From positions 1-38,705 of the forward strand of contig CALZUA010000030.1 of the NCBI GenBank assembly GCA_945829235.1: a stretch of DNA of 38,705 bases, given 5' to 3'. Origin of the DNA: an uncultured Clostridia bacterium (lineage in GTDB: Bacteria; Bacillota; Clostridia; Oscillospirales; Ruminococcaceae). The notes below the pieces were generated by a model. It ran no database searches and was not told the DNA's origin. It was given only the letters and a program-made list of their open reading frames with translations. Below are positions 6,782 to 14,632 of the stretch, piece after piece (within the stretch, counting starts at the first letter, position 1; each line of letters starts with the position of its first letter). The translations under genes were made by a program, and so were the position numbers.

Positions 6782-7942
6782 ATGGGGAAATTCAAAAATC
6801 TGACAGTCGGCGCGGCGGCTGTTGCGCTGGCAATTCTCACCTGCACGGGAACCGATGTCGGGAATTTTATGCGAAAGGTGGCTTTTGCCTCGGCGGGAAT
6901 TTACGAAAAACCCGAAAATCCCGATGAAACGCACAAGCCAAGCTCCGACAGCGGGAGTGCAAGCACCGATGTTGTTGATGACAATAACGAAAGTTCATCG
7001 CAACCCTCGGTTGAACAGCCGTCAAGCGTTGAACCCAGCGAAAGCTCTGCGATAATCAACGAATCGCGCGGCGAGGTTATCACGCTGAACCGAACGACTG
7101 TTGCCGATGATACCGATTATTCGGTGTACAATTCGCAGAGCGGCGCGATTTATCGCTATAATTTCGGGAAAATGACGGGCGATTTTTACATAAATCTGAA
7201 AAGCGGCGCGCAGGTTCGGAACAACACCGATATTGCCAATGAAATTCTTGAAAAAGCCGCGGACGAGCTTCCCGAGTTCAACAAAAACACCGAGAAAAAC
7301 TCGCCGAGAGTGCTGATTTATCACACGCACTCAAACGAGAGTTTTTTGCCGAACGCGAGTTGGTTTGACGAGGAGTACCCGATACGCTCGGCGGATTGCT
7401 CGCGGAATATGATTGCGGTCGGCGATGCTCTCTGCGAGGCGCTTGCAAAGAACGGAATAACGGTTATCCACGAATGTAAACAGCACGACTACCCGATGTA
7501 CACGGGTGCGTATTATCGCTCCGCGGAAACCGTGAGCGCGCTTCTCGAGCAGTACCCCGATATCGACATTGTGATTGATTTGCACCGCGATGGGATTGTG
7601 CAATACGACGGTTCTCTCGGAGCACCTGTTTGCGAGGTGAACGGGAAAACCGCCGCGCAGTTTATGATAATTTCGTGTTGCGAGAACGAGGATTTTGATA
7701 TGCCCGATTATATCGAGAATTTCAAGCTCGCCTGTCTTTTGCAGAACACCGCCGAAGAAATGTACCCAAATCTCGCGCGCCCCGTGCTTTTTGATTATCG
7801 GAATTACAACCAAAATCTGTCAAAGGGCGCGCTTTTGATTGAGGTTGGAAGCCACGGAAATTCGCTTGACGAAGCGGTTTATACGGGTGAACTTTTGGGA
7901 AACGTCATAGCAAAGGCGCTCGAAAAAGCTACTCCAGATTAA
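6782..7942 (+). CDS. spoIIP: Stage II sporulation protein P (peptidoglycan amidase/endopeptidase)
   Basis: SpoIIP degrades septal peptidoglycan with SpoIID and SpoIIM during engulfment. Family motifs are visible: VLIYHTHSNESF (catalytic His), DIVIDLHRDG, and LLIEVGSHGNSLDEA near the C-terminus. An N-terminal hydrophobic segment (LTVGAAAVALAILTC) anchors it in the membrane and a Ser/Pro/Glu-rich linker follows. I place the start at 6782 (386 aa): it has GGGGTG five bases ahead, whereas the in-frame ATG at 6761 lies within the sigma-E -10 box. The 3' end overlaps the convergent helicase gene by 14 bases. It stands between two accessory modules rather than next to gpr, its neighbour in Bacillus. 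Confidence 0.92.
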   Translation: MGKFKNLTVGAAAVALAILTCTGTDVGNFMRKVAFASAGIYEKPENPDETHKPSSDSGSASTDVVDDNNESSSQPSVEQPSSVEPSESSAIINESRGEVITLNRTTVADDTDYSVYNSQSGAIYRYNFGKMTGDFYINLKSGAQVRNNTDIANEILEKAADELPEFNKNTEKNSPRVLIYHTHSNESFLPNASWFDEEYPIRSADCSRNMIAVGDALCEALAKNGITVIHECKQHDYPMYTGAYYRSAETVSALLEQYPDIDIVIDLHRDGIVQYDGSLGAPVCEVNGKTAAQFMIISCCENEDFDMPDYIENFKLACLLQNTAEEMYPNLARPVLFDYRNYNQNLSKGALLIEVGSHGNSLDEAVYTGELLGNVIAKALEKATPD

Positions 7943-10109
7943 CCAAATCCTCCGCGTCAAGATAATCCTCAACGTACTGCTTTTTGAGCAGCTCGCGCGG
8001 GATATAGTCGTTGTATTTCCCGCTGATTTCGCAGTTGTCGGGTATCGAAAACCCGTATTTGTCCGCCTTATTTCGCTTTATTTCATCGAGCGCGTTCACG
8101 AGAGCGCGCTTTCCTTTGTCCGTGTGAACCTCGATGCACACGGGAATGTACCGCGACAGATACACCTCCGCCGCAAACCCGCGCTCCCGCAAAGCGTACA
8201 GCAGAGCCATTGTCCCGCGCGTGCCGATAAACGGGAAAACCGCGTACATCGTGTCCGAGAGCGGCAGGACGATGTGCTCGTCGTGATTTTGCGCAACGGC
8301 GTTCCCGAACAGCGCGCGCACGTCCTCGAGCCGTTTTTTCGCGCTCTCGTCCAAGAAGCCGTATTCCTCGCCGCTCGTGAGCACCTCGAGAATTTTCTTC
8401 ATCACGCGCGTGTGAACGTACTCGTTGCCGGTGTCCGTCCACATATTCGCGGAAATTCCCTCAACGTGCTTGACGTAGATAATCTGCGCCTTTTTATCCA
8501 GCTCGACAACCTCCCAAGCCTGTCCCGCAAGCGCAAATTGACTTTTCGGCGGGAACGGATTCTGAACCGTGCCGATAACCTCGGAGTTGTTTCTCACGGT
8601 AAACTCAACCGGTACCGAAAACACCGCCAGAAACTCGTAGTTGTTGACAGCCGCCTCACCTTTTTCGCCGATAAGCAGCGCGCCGTCCTCGCAGCGTTCA
8701 AGGTGACCGTTCTCCAAAAGCTCACGCAAAAGCGCGAGGTAATCCTCTTTTGTGACATTTGAGAACACGGAAAGCGTGAGGACTTGCCGCGCAAGCTCTC
8801 GCGGCTGAAGCGAGCCGTTTGCCGCCATTATCGACATCGTTTGGTGATAGAGCAACGAAAACGGGAGCTTCGGCAGATACATCGGTTCAACAAATTTTTC
8901 GCGCGTGTACAGCAAAATCTGCGCCGCGCACATCACGAAATCCCAGTTGATTTCGCGGTAAAAATCGGTTTTCGGCAGGCTCATATCGTACCGAAAAGCA
9001 AAGCGCATCTCCGCTTCACCGCCGCGCCGACCTGTTCTGCCAAGCCTCTGTACAAGCCCCGAAACCGTGAGCGGACAGCCCGTCTGGACAATCCTCTCCA
9101 GCTTTCCCAAATCAATTCCCAGCTCCAGCGTAACCGTTGCTCCCGTGCAGACAGGCAATTCGCCGTTTTTCATACTTTTCTCGGCAAACTCACGCAGCGC
9201 GGGAGAAATGTTCGCGTGGTGAACGAGATAACAGCCGCCGTCGTGATTTTTCTCGGAAATCGCCTTGATGTGCGCGATATTTTCCTCAACCTCGCCCTTG
9301 CTGTTCGAGAACAAAATGCACCGTTTTCCGCGCGTACACTCGTAGAGATAATCGTAATAATTCTGCAAAAGCGTCTTGCTGTTTCCGTTCGGGATTTTCT
9401 CGGCGATGGGAAAAAAACGCACGGACAGCCGAACTTTTCTGCCCTTATCCGCACATTTCGGCGTTGAACAAGCGCGGCTTGTGCCCATATTCAGCCACTT
9501 CTCGGCATTTCGGGTATCGCCGAGCGTTGCCGAAAGACCGATTCTGCGCGGCGTGAAGCCGATTATGCGCTGTATTCTTTCGAGCACCGATAGCAACTGC
9601 AAGCCGCGGTCGTTATCCATAAAATAGTGAACTTCATCGATAATTACGAAACGCAAATCCGAGAAAAGCCGCGAAACCGCGTTGCTGTTGCGGATAAGCA
9701 GACTTTCAAGGCTCTCGGGAGTTGTCTGCATAACGCCGCGCGGGTTCTTGACAAGGCGCTTTTTTGCCGTGGGAGAAGCGTCGCCGTGCCACTTGGTGAC
9801 GGGGATATCCTGTTCATCGAGAAGCTCTTGGAGCCGCTCAAACTGGTCGTTGATGAGCGCCTTGAGCGGTGAAACGTAAAGCACGCCGACCGAGCCGGAC
9901 GGGTTCTCCCAAAGGTGCGTGAGGACGGGCAGAAACGCGGCTTCGGTCTTGCCGCTTGCCGTTCCCGAAGCGAGAAGAAGGTTGTCGTCCGTGTCAAAGA
10001 CAACCCGCGCCGCTTCAACCTGTATCGGGCGCAGCTCCTCCCACTTGTTGCGGTAGATGAAGTCCTGAATAAACGGTGCAAGCCGGTAAAAAATCGCGTT
10101 TTCGCTCAT
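7929..10109 (-). CDS. Lhr-like superfamily II helicase, BrxHI type
   Basis: 726 aa. Helicase motifs appear in order: LRPIQVEAA (Q-like), LLASGTASGKTEA (Walker A), VSPLKALINDQF (Ia), TTPESLESLL (Ib), FVIIDEVHYF (Walker B, DEVH), IGLSATLGD (III), VCTGATVTLELGID (V) and VQRLGRTGRRG (VI). The C-terminal half has the long accessory region of Lhr-type enzymes. Size and the partner gene match BrxHI of type 2 BREX phage defence. Its ATG overlaps the stop of the upstream ATPase gene by four bases, so the two are coupled. PglX methylase, PglZ, PglY and PglW are all absent here; other small DNA-processing roles are possible. Confidence 0.85.
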   Translation of the reverse strand: MSENAIFYRLAPFIQDFIYRNKWEELRPIQVEAARVVFDTDDNLLLASGTASGKTEAAFLPVLTHLWENPSGSVGVLYVSPLKALINDQFERLQELLDEQDIPVTKWHGDASPTAKKRLVKNPRGVMQTTPESLESLLIRNSNAVSRLFSDLRFVIIDEVHYFMDNDRGLQLLSVLERIQRIIGFTPRRIGLSATLGDTRNAEKWLNMGTSRACSTPKCADKGRKVRLSVRFFPIAEKIPNGNSKTLLQNYYDYLYECTRGKRCILFSNSKGEVEENIAHIKAISEKNHDGGCYLVHHANISPALREFAEKSMKNGELPVCTGATVTLELGIDLGKLERIVQTGCPLTVSGLVQRLGRTGRRGGEAEMRFAFRYDMSLPKTDFYREINWDFVMCAAQILLYTREKFVEPMYLPKLPFSLLYHQTMSIMAANGSLQPRELARQVLTLSVFSNVTKEDYLALLRELLENGHLERCEDGALLIGEKGEAAVNNYEFLAVFSVPVEFTVRNNSEVIGTVQNPFPPKSQFALAGQAWEVVELDKKAQIIYVKHVEGISANMWTDTGNEYVHTRVMKKILEVLTSGEEYGFLDESAKKRLEDVRALFGNAVAQNHDEHIVLPLSDTMYAVFPFIGTRGTMALLYALRERGFAAEVYLSRYIPVCIEVHTDKGKRALVNALDEIKRNKADKYGFSIPDNCEISGKYNDYIPRELLKKQYVEDYLDAEDLVNLE

Positions 10110-11416
10110 AAATCAAAATCCTCGAAACCGTCGGCTTTGTCCTCGCCCTCACCCTCGGCGAATTTGAATTCGTCCTCGCCCATAAGCTCGGCGATTGTCT
10201 TGTCGGGATTCTGGTAGGCGATGTTCAACAGCTCGATAAAGTCGCGTATCATCTCGCGCGGCGTGATATTCGAGTCCGCGCCTATTCTCCCGAACTCCGC
10301 CTTGACGAAGAAAATTCTGTCCTCGAGCGTGATTTTCGGCTCATAGTCGAACACAACCCCGTGGATTTCCGCGAGCTTTTCCGTGAGCACGGTAAGCTCC
10401 TCGTAATTCAGCGGCGACAGCCTGATAATCGGCGACATCAAGTCTTTAACATCGTCCGTTGCAAAGCGTCCTCTCTCCAAGCGCGAGCGAAGCGCCTCGT
10501 AGCTGAAAACGCCGCGGCGCGTGTCCTCAACGCACTGCGGAGTGCCGCCGAGGATTATGCCGAGATTGTGCGCCTTGCCCTGCATCACGTCGTTGTACAT
10601 CATCAGGATTTTCTCGTAGTTGTACTGCCGCGTGACGGAATTTGAGATTTTCATTATATTTACCAGCTCGTCAATCATCACGACAAGCCCCTTGTAGCCC
10701 GCGCTCACGAGGAAAGACGTCATCAGCTTGAGGTAATCGTACCAGTTTTCATCGTTGATGATTGTGCTGACGTTCAGACATTCGCGCGCTTCGGTTTTCG
10801 TGGAAAACTCGCCGCGAAGCCAGCGGATTGCGTTGCGCTGTTTTTCATCGTTCCCGTCACGGAAGCCGTGATAATACTCCGCGATAATTGTCGCGAACTC
10901 AAATCCGTGTACCATATCTTCAAGACCGTTGATTTTCGCGAAGATGCGCTTTTCAACCTCAACGCTAAAGAAAAGGTTGTCGCGGGTGATTTTGCCCTCG
11001 GCGAGAACCTCGTTTCGTACACCGTCAATCCACTTCTCGAGAATAAGCGAGAGCGCGCCGCCATCGGGTTTTGCCTTAACGGAGAGGTTTTTCATCAGCT
11101 CACGGTAGGTTGCCAAGCCCTGACCTTTTGTACCGCAAAGACGGCGCTCGGGGGACAAATCGGCGTCGGCTGTTGCAAAACCTCGGTCGGTGACGTGAGC
11201 GCGCATTGTTTGGAGGAGAAAGCTCTTGCCGCTTCCATAACGCCCGACAATAAACCGGAAAAACGCGCCGCCGTCCTCGGCTATCGCGACATCTTTGAGG
11301 AGCGCGTCAATTTCATCGGAGCGCCCGACTGCGATGTAACCAAGTCCCGTGCGCGGAACAACGCCGCCCTTGAGCGCGTTTATCAAACCCGAAGCAATTC
11401 TTTTTGGTATCTGCAC
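10106..11416 (-). CDS. BrxD-like P-loop ATPase (BREX BrxC/BrxD family)
   Basis: 436 aa. The N-terminus IASGLINALKGGVVPRTGLGYIAVGR is followed by FIVGRYGSGKSFLLQ (Walker A) and GLVVMIDELVNIM (Walker B), then GIILGGTPQCVEDTRRG and LSPLNYEELTVL, the pattern of the family formerly DUF2791. I choose a GTG start at 11416: AGAGG lies nine bases ahead and the encoded MQIPKRIASG matches the family start, while an upstream TTG at 11446 would overlap the ribosome binding site. It is first in a two-gene unit with the helicase and has a strong promoter divergent from cca. The C-terminal tail is very acidic (FAEGEGEDKADGFEDFDL). Confidence 0.82.
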   Translation of the reverse strand: MQIPKRIASGLINALKGGVVPRTGLGYIAVGRSDEIDALLKDVAIAEDGGAFFRFIVGRYGSGKSFLLQTMRAHVTDRGFATADADLSPERRLCGTKGQGLATYRELMKNLSVKAKPDGGALSLILEKWIDGVRNEVLAEGKITRDNLFFSVEVEKRIFAKINGLEDMVHGFEFATIIAEYYHGFRDGNDEKQRNAIRWLRGEFSTKTEARECLNVSTIINDENWYDYLKLMTSFLVSAGYKGLVVMIDELVNIMKISNSVTRQYNYEKILMMYNDVMQGKAHNLGIILGGTPQCVEDTRRGVFSYEALRSRLERGRFATDDVKDLMSPIIRLSPLNYEELTVLTEKLAEIHGVVFDYEPKITLEDRIFFVKAEFGRIGADSNITPREMIRDFIELLNIAYQNPDKTIAELMGEDEFKFAEGEGEDKADGFEDFDL

Positions 11417-11463
11417 GATAAACAACCTCTTTTCTTTAAAATCCAACTAAATCCTATCTTTTC

Positions 11464-11492
11464 ATTATACCACATATTTTCGGAAAATGCAA
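11464..11492 (-). promoter_or_regulatory. Promoter of the brxD-like/helicase unit
   Basis: On the minus strand TTGCAT (11492-11487), 17-base spacer, TATAAT (11469-11464). It is back-to-back with the cca promoter: the two -35 boxes are only one base apart, so the two RNA polymerases would compete. Confidence 0.82.
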
Positions 11493-11493
11493 C

Positions 11494-11522
11494 TTGAATT
11501 TGCCGCAAAAAAGTGATATACT
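11494..11522 (+). promoter_or_regulatory. Promoter of cca
   Basis: TTGAAT (11494-11499), 17-base spacer, TATACT (11517-11522), 22 bases upstream of the cca start. Confidence 0.75.
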
Positions 11523-11543
11523 AAAATAAATGGTGGTGATAAA

Positions 11544-12875
11544 ATGGAGATACCGAAGCAGATTGAAGAAGTGCTTGAAAAGCTGGAGAATGCGGGCTTT
11601 GAGGCGTATATAGTCGGCGGGTGCGTGCGGGATGGAATTATGGGGAAAACCGCGCACGATTACGATATAACGACATCAGCCGATCCGCGTGAAACCGAGC
11701 GTGTTTTCTCGGATTGCCGCGTTGTGGAAACGGGGATAAAGCACGGCACGGTGACGGTTTTGTTCAAGGGAATGAGCGTGGAAATTACGACATTTCGCAT
11801 TGATGGGGATTATCCCGACGGTCGGCACCCTGAAAATGTTTCGTTTTCGAGAAATTTGAATGATGATTTGGCACGGCGTGATTTCACGATGAATGCAATC
11901 GCGTACAGCCCGCGCCGCGGTATAATCGACATTTTCGGCGGTGAAGCGGACATAAAGTCGCGGGTAATTCGTTGCGTTGGTGAACCGGAAAAGCGTTTTT
12001 CCGAGGACGCGCTACGGGTGATGAGGGCGCTGAGGTTTTCGGCGGTACTGGGTTTTGACATTGAGGAGAACACAAAATCCGCGCTGTTGCAAAAAAAGGA
12101 AACGCTTGTAAAGGTATCGAAGGAGCGGATTTTTTCCGAGCTGAAACAACTGCTTTGCGGTGAAAACGTGAAAGGTGTGTTGTTGGAGTACCGCGAGGTT
12201 TTCGCCGAGATTATTCCGGAAATACGCGAGATGTTCGATTATGACCAACACTCAAAATACCACAACAGCACGCTTTTCGAGCACACCGCGAGAGCTGTTG
12301 AAGCGGCACCGACAAGAGCGGAAATGCGGCTTGCGATGTTTTTTCACGATATCGGAAAGCCTGCTTGTCGTTCAACCGATGAAAACGGCGAGGGGCATTA
12401 TTATGGGCACGCGGCGAAAAGCGCGGAGCTTGCCGACAAAATTCTGCGGGAGCTGAAGTGTGACAATGCGCTGAGGATGCGGGTTTGTGAGATTATTAAG
12501 TACCATGATATTCCCGTTGAACTCAATCATCGGGCGATAAAACGGCGCTTGTCGAAGCTGGGCGGGGAGCTGTTTTGTGATGTTATGGAAGCGCATATTG
12601 CCGATGATTCGGCGAAGCAGGAGTTTACAAAAGCGCGGACGGAAACGGCGCGGGAAGCGATAAGGATTGCCGAGGAGATTGCGGAGGAGAAGCCGTGTTT
12701 GGATTTGAAGGCGCTTGCGGTGAACGGGGGAGATTTGCGGGAGATTATGGAGCCGTCGCCGAGAATGGGGGAAATACTTGGGGAGTTGCTGAACGAGGTT
12801 GTGGACGGAACACTAGAAAATGATAAGGCGGCGCTACTTGAACGAGCGAGGGAGTTTTTGCGGAGTAAGGGTTGA
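11544..12875 (+). CDS. cca: CCA tRNA nucleotidyltransferase
   Basis: Adds or repairs the 3' CCA of tRNA. Class II nucleotidyltransferase motifs: YIVGGCVRD (GGxxR), HDYDITTSADP with the catalytic Asp pair, RRDFTMNAIAY, and EKRFSEDALRVMRALRFSAVLGF. An HD phosphohydrolase-like domain follows (FHDIGKPAC near 268). At 443 aa it is of normal length for a Clostridia CCA enzyme with an HD domain. The start ATG has GGTGGTG ahead of it. The stop codon TGA lies inside TTGAGCAC, which is also the outer end of the intergenic repeat downstream, so the last codons may have been set by insertion of that repeat. Confidence 0.95.
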   Translation: MEIPKQIEEVLEKLENAGFEAYIVGGCVRDGIMGKTAHDYDITTSADPRETERVFSDCRVVETGIKHGTVTVLFKGMSVEITTFRIDGDYPDGRHPENVSFSRNLNDDLARRDFTMNAIAYSPRRGIIDIFGGEADIKSRVIRCVGEPEKRFSEDALRVMRALRFSAVLGFDIEENTKSALLQKKETLVKVSKERIFSELKQLLCGENVKGVLLEYREVFAEIIPEIREMFDYDQHSKYHNSTLFEHTARAVEAAPTRAEMRLAMFFHDIGKPACRSTDENGEGHYYGHAAKSAELADKILRELKCDNALRMRVCEIIKYHDIPVELNHRAIKRRLSKLGGELFCDVMEAHIADDSAKQEFTKARTETAREAIRIAEEIAEEKPCLDLKALAVNGGDLREIMEPSPRMGEILGELLNEVVDGTLENDKAALLERAREFLRSKG

Positions 12876-13310
12876 GCACCGCGAAGCGAAAAAAGTCTTT
12901 TTGGAGGTCAAGGAACCTTTTTCTTCAGAAAAAGGTTCCTTGCCGCCGGAGGCACTGGAGCGAAGCGACCACTGAAGGCGAAGCCGTCAAATCCAAAAAA
13001 GGACTATTTCGCTTTGTTTAAATCAACGAAGAAACTTGTACATCAGTTTCGCGACCATTGCCAAATTTTTTTGCGAACGCAAAAAAATTCGCAAATCCCA
13101 TTTTGCAAACCTAAACTTAACAGGCGGGTTCCTTCGCGCGCACGGTCTGCGCGTGAAGGAACCCGCGCATTTTCGGCGGCTCGATGCCGGCGAAAATGCC
13201 AACACCTCTCGCATATCCATCCAAACCAGCAAACTCGGCATCGTGAAAGCGATTTTTCGGGTTCGATGCCGGCGAAAATGCCGTGGCTTCGCAGAAGCCA
13301 AGACCTACTC
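12872..13310 (+). repeat. Structured intergenic repeat, copy A (sense, after cca)
   Basis: This block matches, in inverted orientation, 22800-23105. Shared parts include the end TTGAGCAC-GCGAAGC, AGTCTTTTTGGAGGT, GAAGCCGTCAAATCC with AAAAAAGGAC, ACCATTGCCAA, a TTTTTTTGCG/CGCAAAAAAA palindrome, AACCTAAAC-TAACAGG and two hairpins. Hairpin 1: GCGGGTTCCTTCGCGCGCA (13124-13142) with 13148-13166. Hairpin 2: 13167-13180 with 13186-13199. Copy A also has a 15-bp stem (12909-12923/12928-12942) missing from copy B, and a second GATGCCGGCGAAAATGCC at about 13265-13282. No coding potential is apparent. Confidence 0.8.
12909..12942 (+). terminator. 15-bp hairpin after cca
   Basis: CAAGGAACCTTTTTC pairs perfectly with GAAAAAGGTTCCTTG around TTCA. 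The T-run lies inside the stem rather than after it, so termination is possible but not typical. It is present only in copy A of the repeat. Confidence 0.45.
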
Positions 13311-13435
13311 GCAAACCTCCGGCGGTTCTTCAACAAACTCCGTTTTTTCGCCAAAATCGGCAAATTCCACCGAATTTCTCCTGTTGTTCACCGAAACAAA
13401 AGTTCCCCCAACCCCCTTTTATCTCCTCAACAAAA

Positions 13436-13452
13436 TTCGACATTATTCGACA
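13436..13452 (+). promoter_or_regulatory. Tandem Spo0A boxes upstream of spo0A
   Basis: TTCGACA (13436-13442)-TTA-TTCGACA (13446-13452): two perfect reverse 0A boxes (TGTCGAA on the other strand) with a 10-base period, the arrangement of the abrB operator in Bacillus subtilis. They lie 122 bases upstream of the spo0A -35. The rest of 13311-13573 is A/C-rich and holds nothing else I can name. Confidence 0.65.
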
Positions 13453-13573
13453 AAACAACCCCCATTTTGTCAAAAGTTCTCCTATCAAATCCATCTGAAA
13501 ACTCCAACAAACGCGGCTGTTATGCCAAATTCGCGAAATTGCAAAAAAAATCCCAGAAATTTCCAAAAATATC

Positions 13574-13602
13574 TTGAAATTGTTTCCAAAATATGGTAAA
13601 AT
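13574..13602 (+). promoter_or_regulatory. Promoter of spo0A
   Basis: TTGAAA (13574-13579), 17-base spacer, TAAAAT (13597-13602). The start codon at 13668 follows with TTTGGAGGT as its ribosome binding site. Confidence 0.75.
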
Positions 13603-13667
13603 ATAACCAGACCGAAAGAAAAGCGAGCAAAATCGCAGAAATTCGGAAAATTTGGAGGTAGAAAGAT

Positions 13668-14447
13668 ATGACAAATCAAATTAAGGTACTTATCGGAAAT
13701 GATTCGGCGGACTGCGGAATGGCTTGGGCTGGGGCACTCAAGAACGCTGGAATGTACGCGATTACGCGCCGTTGCGACGGAAACTCGGTGTTGAACTCGA
13801 TTAAGTCGGAAGCACCGGACGCGGCTGTACTCGAAGCGAAAATGCCGTTCTGCGATGCGGTTGAGGTTATCCGCAGACTGAAAGTGGAGAAAAAATACGT
13901 CCCGAACGTAATCATAGTTTCGGGCACTCCCGACCCAAATCTTGAGCGCGAGGCGGCAAATCTCGGCGCGTCCTTTGCGCTGAAGCCTGTTGACCCGCAG
14001 TATCTCGTGTCGAAAATCAACCAAATGTGCGGTGTTGCCGAAAAGCCCGCGGAATCTACCGATGAAACGGAGTTGGAGCTTGCGGTGACCGAGATAATTC
14101 ATCAAGTCGGTATCCCCGCGCACATCAAGGGCTACCATTATTTGAGAACCGCGATAATGCTCTCGGTGAACAACGATGAGATGATAAACTGCATAACAAA
14201 ACTGCTTTACCCGACGGTTGCAAAGCAGTACCAGACAACCTCATCGAGAGTTGAGAGGGCAATCCGCCACGCAATTGAAATCGCGTGGGACAGAGGAAAC
14301 ATTGACGTGCTGAACAAAATCTTCTCGTACACCGTCCACACCTCTCGCGGAAAGCCGACAAATTCGGAGTTTATTGCGCTTATCGCCGACCATCTGCGCC
14401 TGAAATCCAAGCAAAACGGCGGCGTTCTCACAGGCGCGTTCAGATAA
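13668..14447 (+). CDS. spo0A: Sporulation response regulator Spo0A with altered phospho-acceptor site
   Basis: Spo0A is the master switch of sporulation. The C-terminal DNA-binding domain is very well conserved: VTEIIHQVGIPAHIKGYHYLRTAIML, then TTSSRVERAIRHAIEIAWDRGN and GKPTNSEFIALIADHLRLK. The N-terminal receiver (1-120) is divergent. The usual ADDN acidic pocket reads GNDS (Asn11, Asp12), the phosphorylated Asp is replaced by Glu56 (AAVLEAKMP instead of LLDIIMP), and the conserved Thr is a Ser (IIVSGTP); Lys106 (ALKPVD) remains. The length, 259 aa, is normal. The start has GGAGGT ahead of it. Loss of the acceptor Asp suggests control that does not use a phosphorelay, or a protein fixed in an active-like state; this is inference. 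Confidence 0.95.
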   Translation: MTNQIKVLIGNDSADCGMAWAGALKNAGMYAITRRCDGNSVLNSIKSEAPDAAVLEAKMPFCDAVEVIRRLKVEKKYVPNVIIVSGTPDPNLEREAANLGASFALKPVDPQYLVSKINQMCGVAEKPAESTDETELELAVTEIIHQVGIPAHIKGYHYLRTAIMLSVNNDEMINCITKLLYPTVAKQYQTTSSRVERAIRHAIEIAWDRGNIDVLNKIFSYTVHTSRGKPTNSEFIALIADHLRLKSKQNGGVLTGAFR

Positions 14448-14512
14448 GCTCAGATAACGGGACAAGTTTTTCTCAGATATTCCGGCATTGTCGTTTTCCC
14501 TTCATCGACAAG

Positions 14513-14544
14513 AAAAAAGACGTTCTTTCGAGAGCGTCTTTTTT
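14513..14544 (+). terminator. Intrinsic terminator of spo0A
   Basis: AAAAAAGACGTTCT (14513-14526) pairs with AGAGCGTCTTTTTT (14531-14544) around TTCG, one G-U pair. A/T symmetry lets it serve both strands, hence also the convergent spoIIR. Confidence 0.88.
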
Positions 14545-14632
14545 CGTGAAATTTTTGGGGAATGTTCCACAAAATCCATAGATGAGTGTTGAGCTTTAGC
14601 CTAAATCGTTCAGGTAAACGAGCATTTCCCGT

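Noticed and set aside
13014-13600. Long open frames on both strands within the repeat after cca
   Set aside because: They are composed of the hairpins and A/C-rich spacer, have no ribosome binding sites, and differ between copies A and B.
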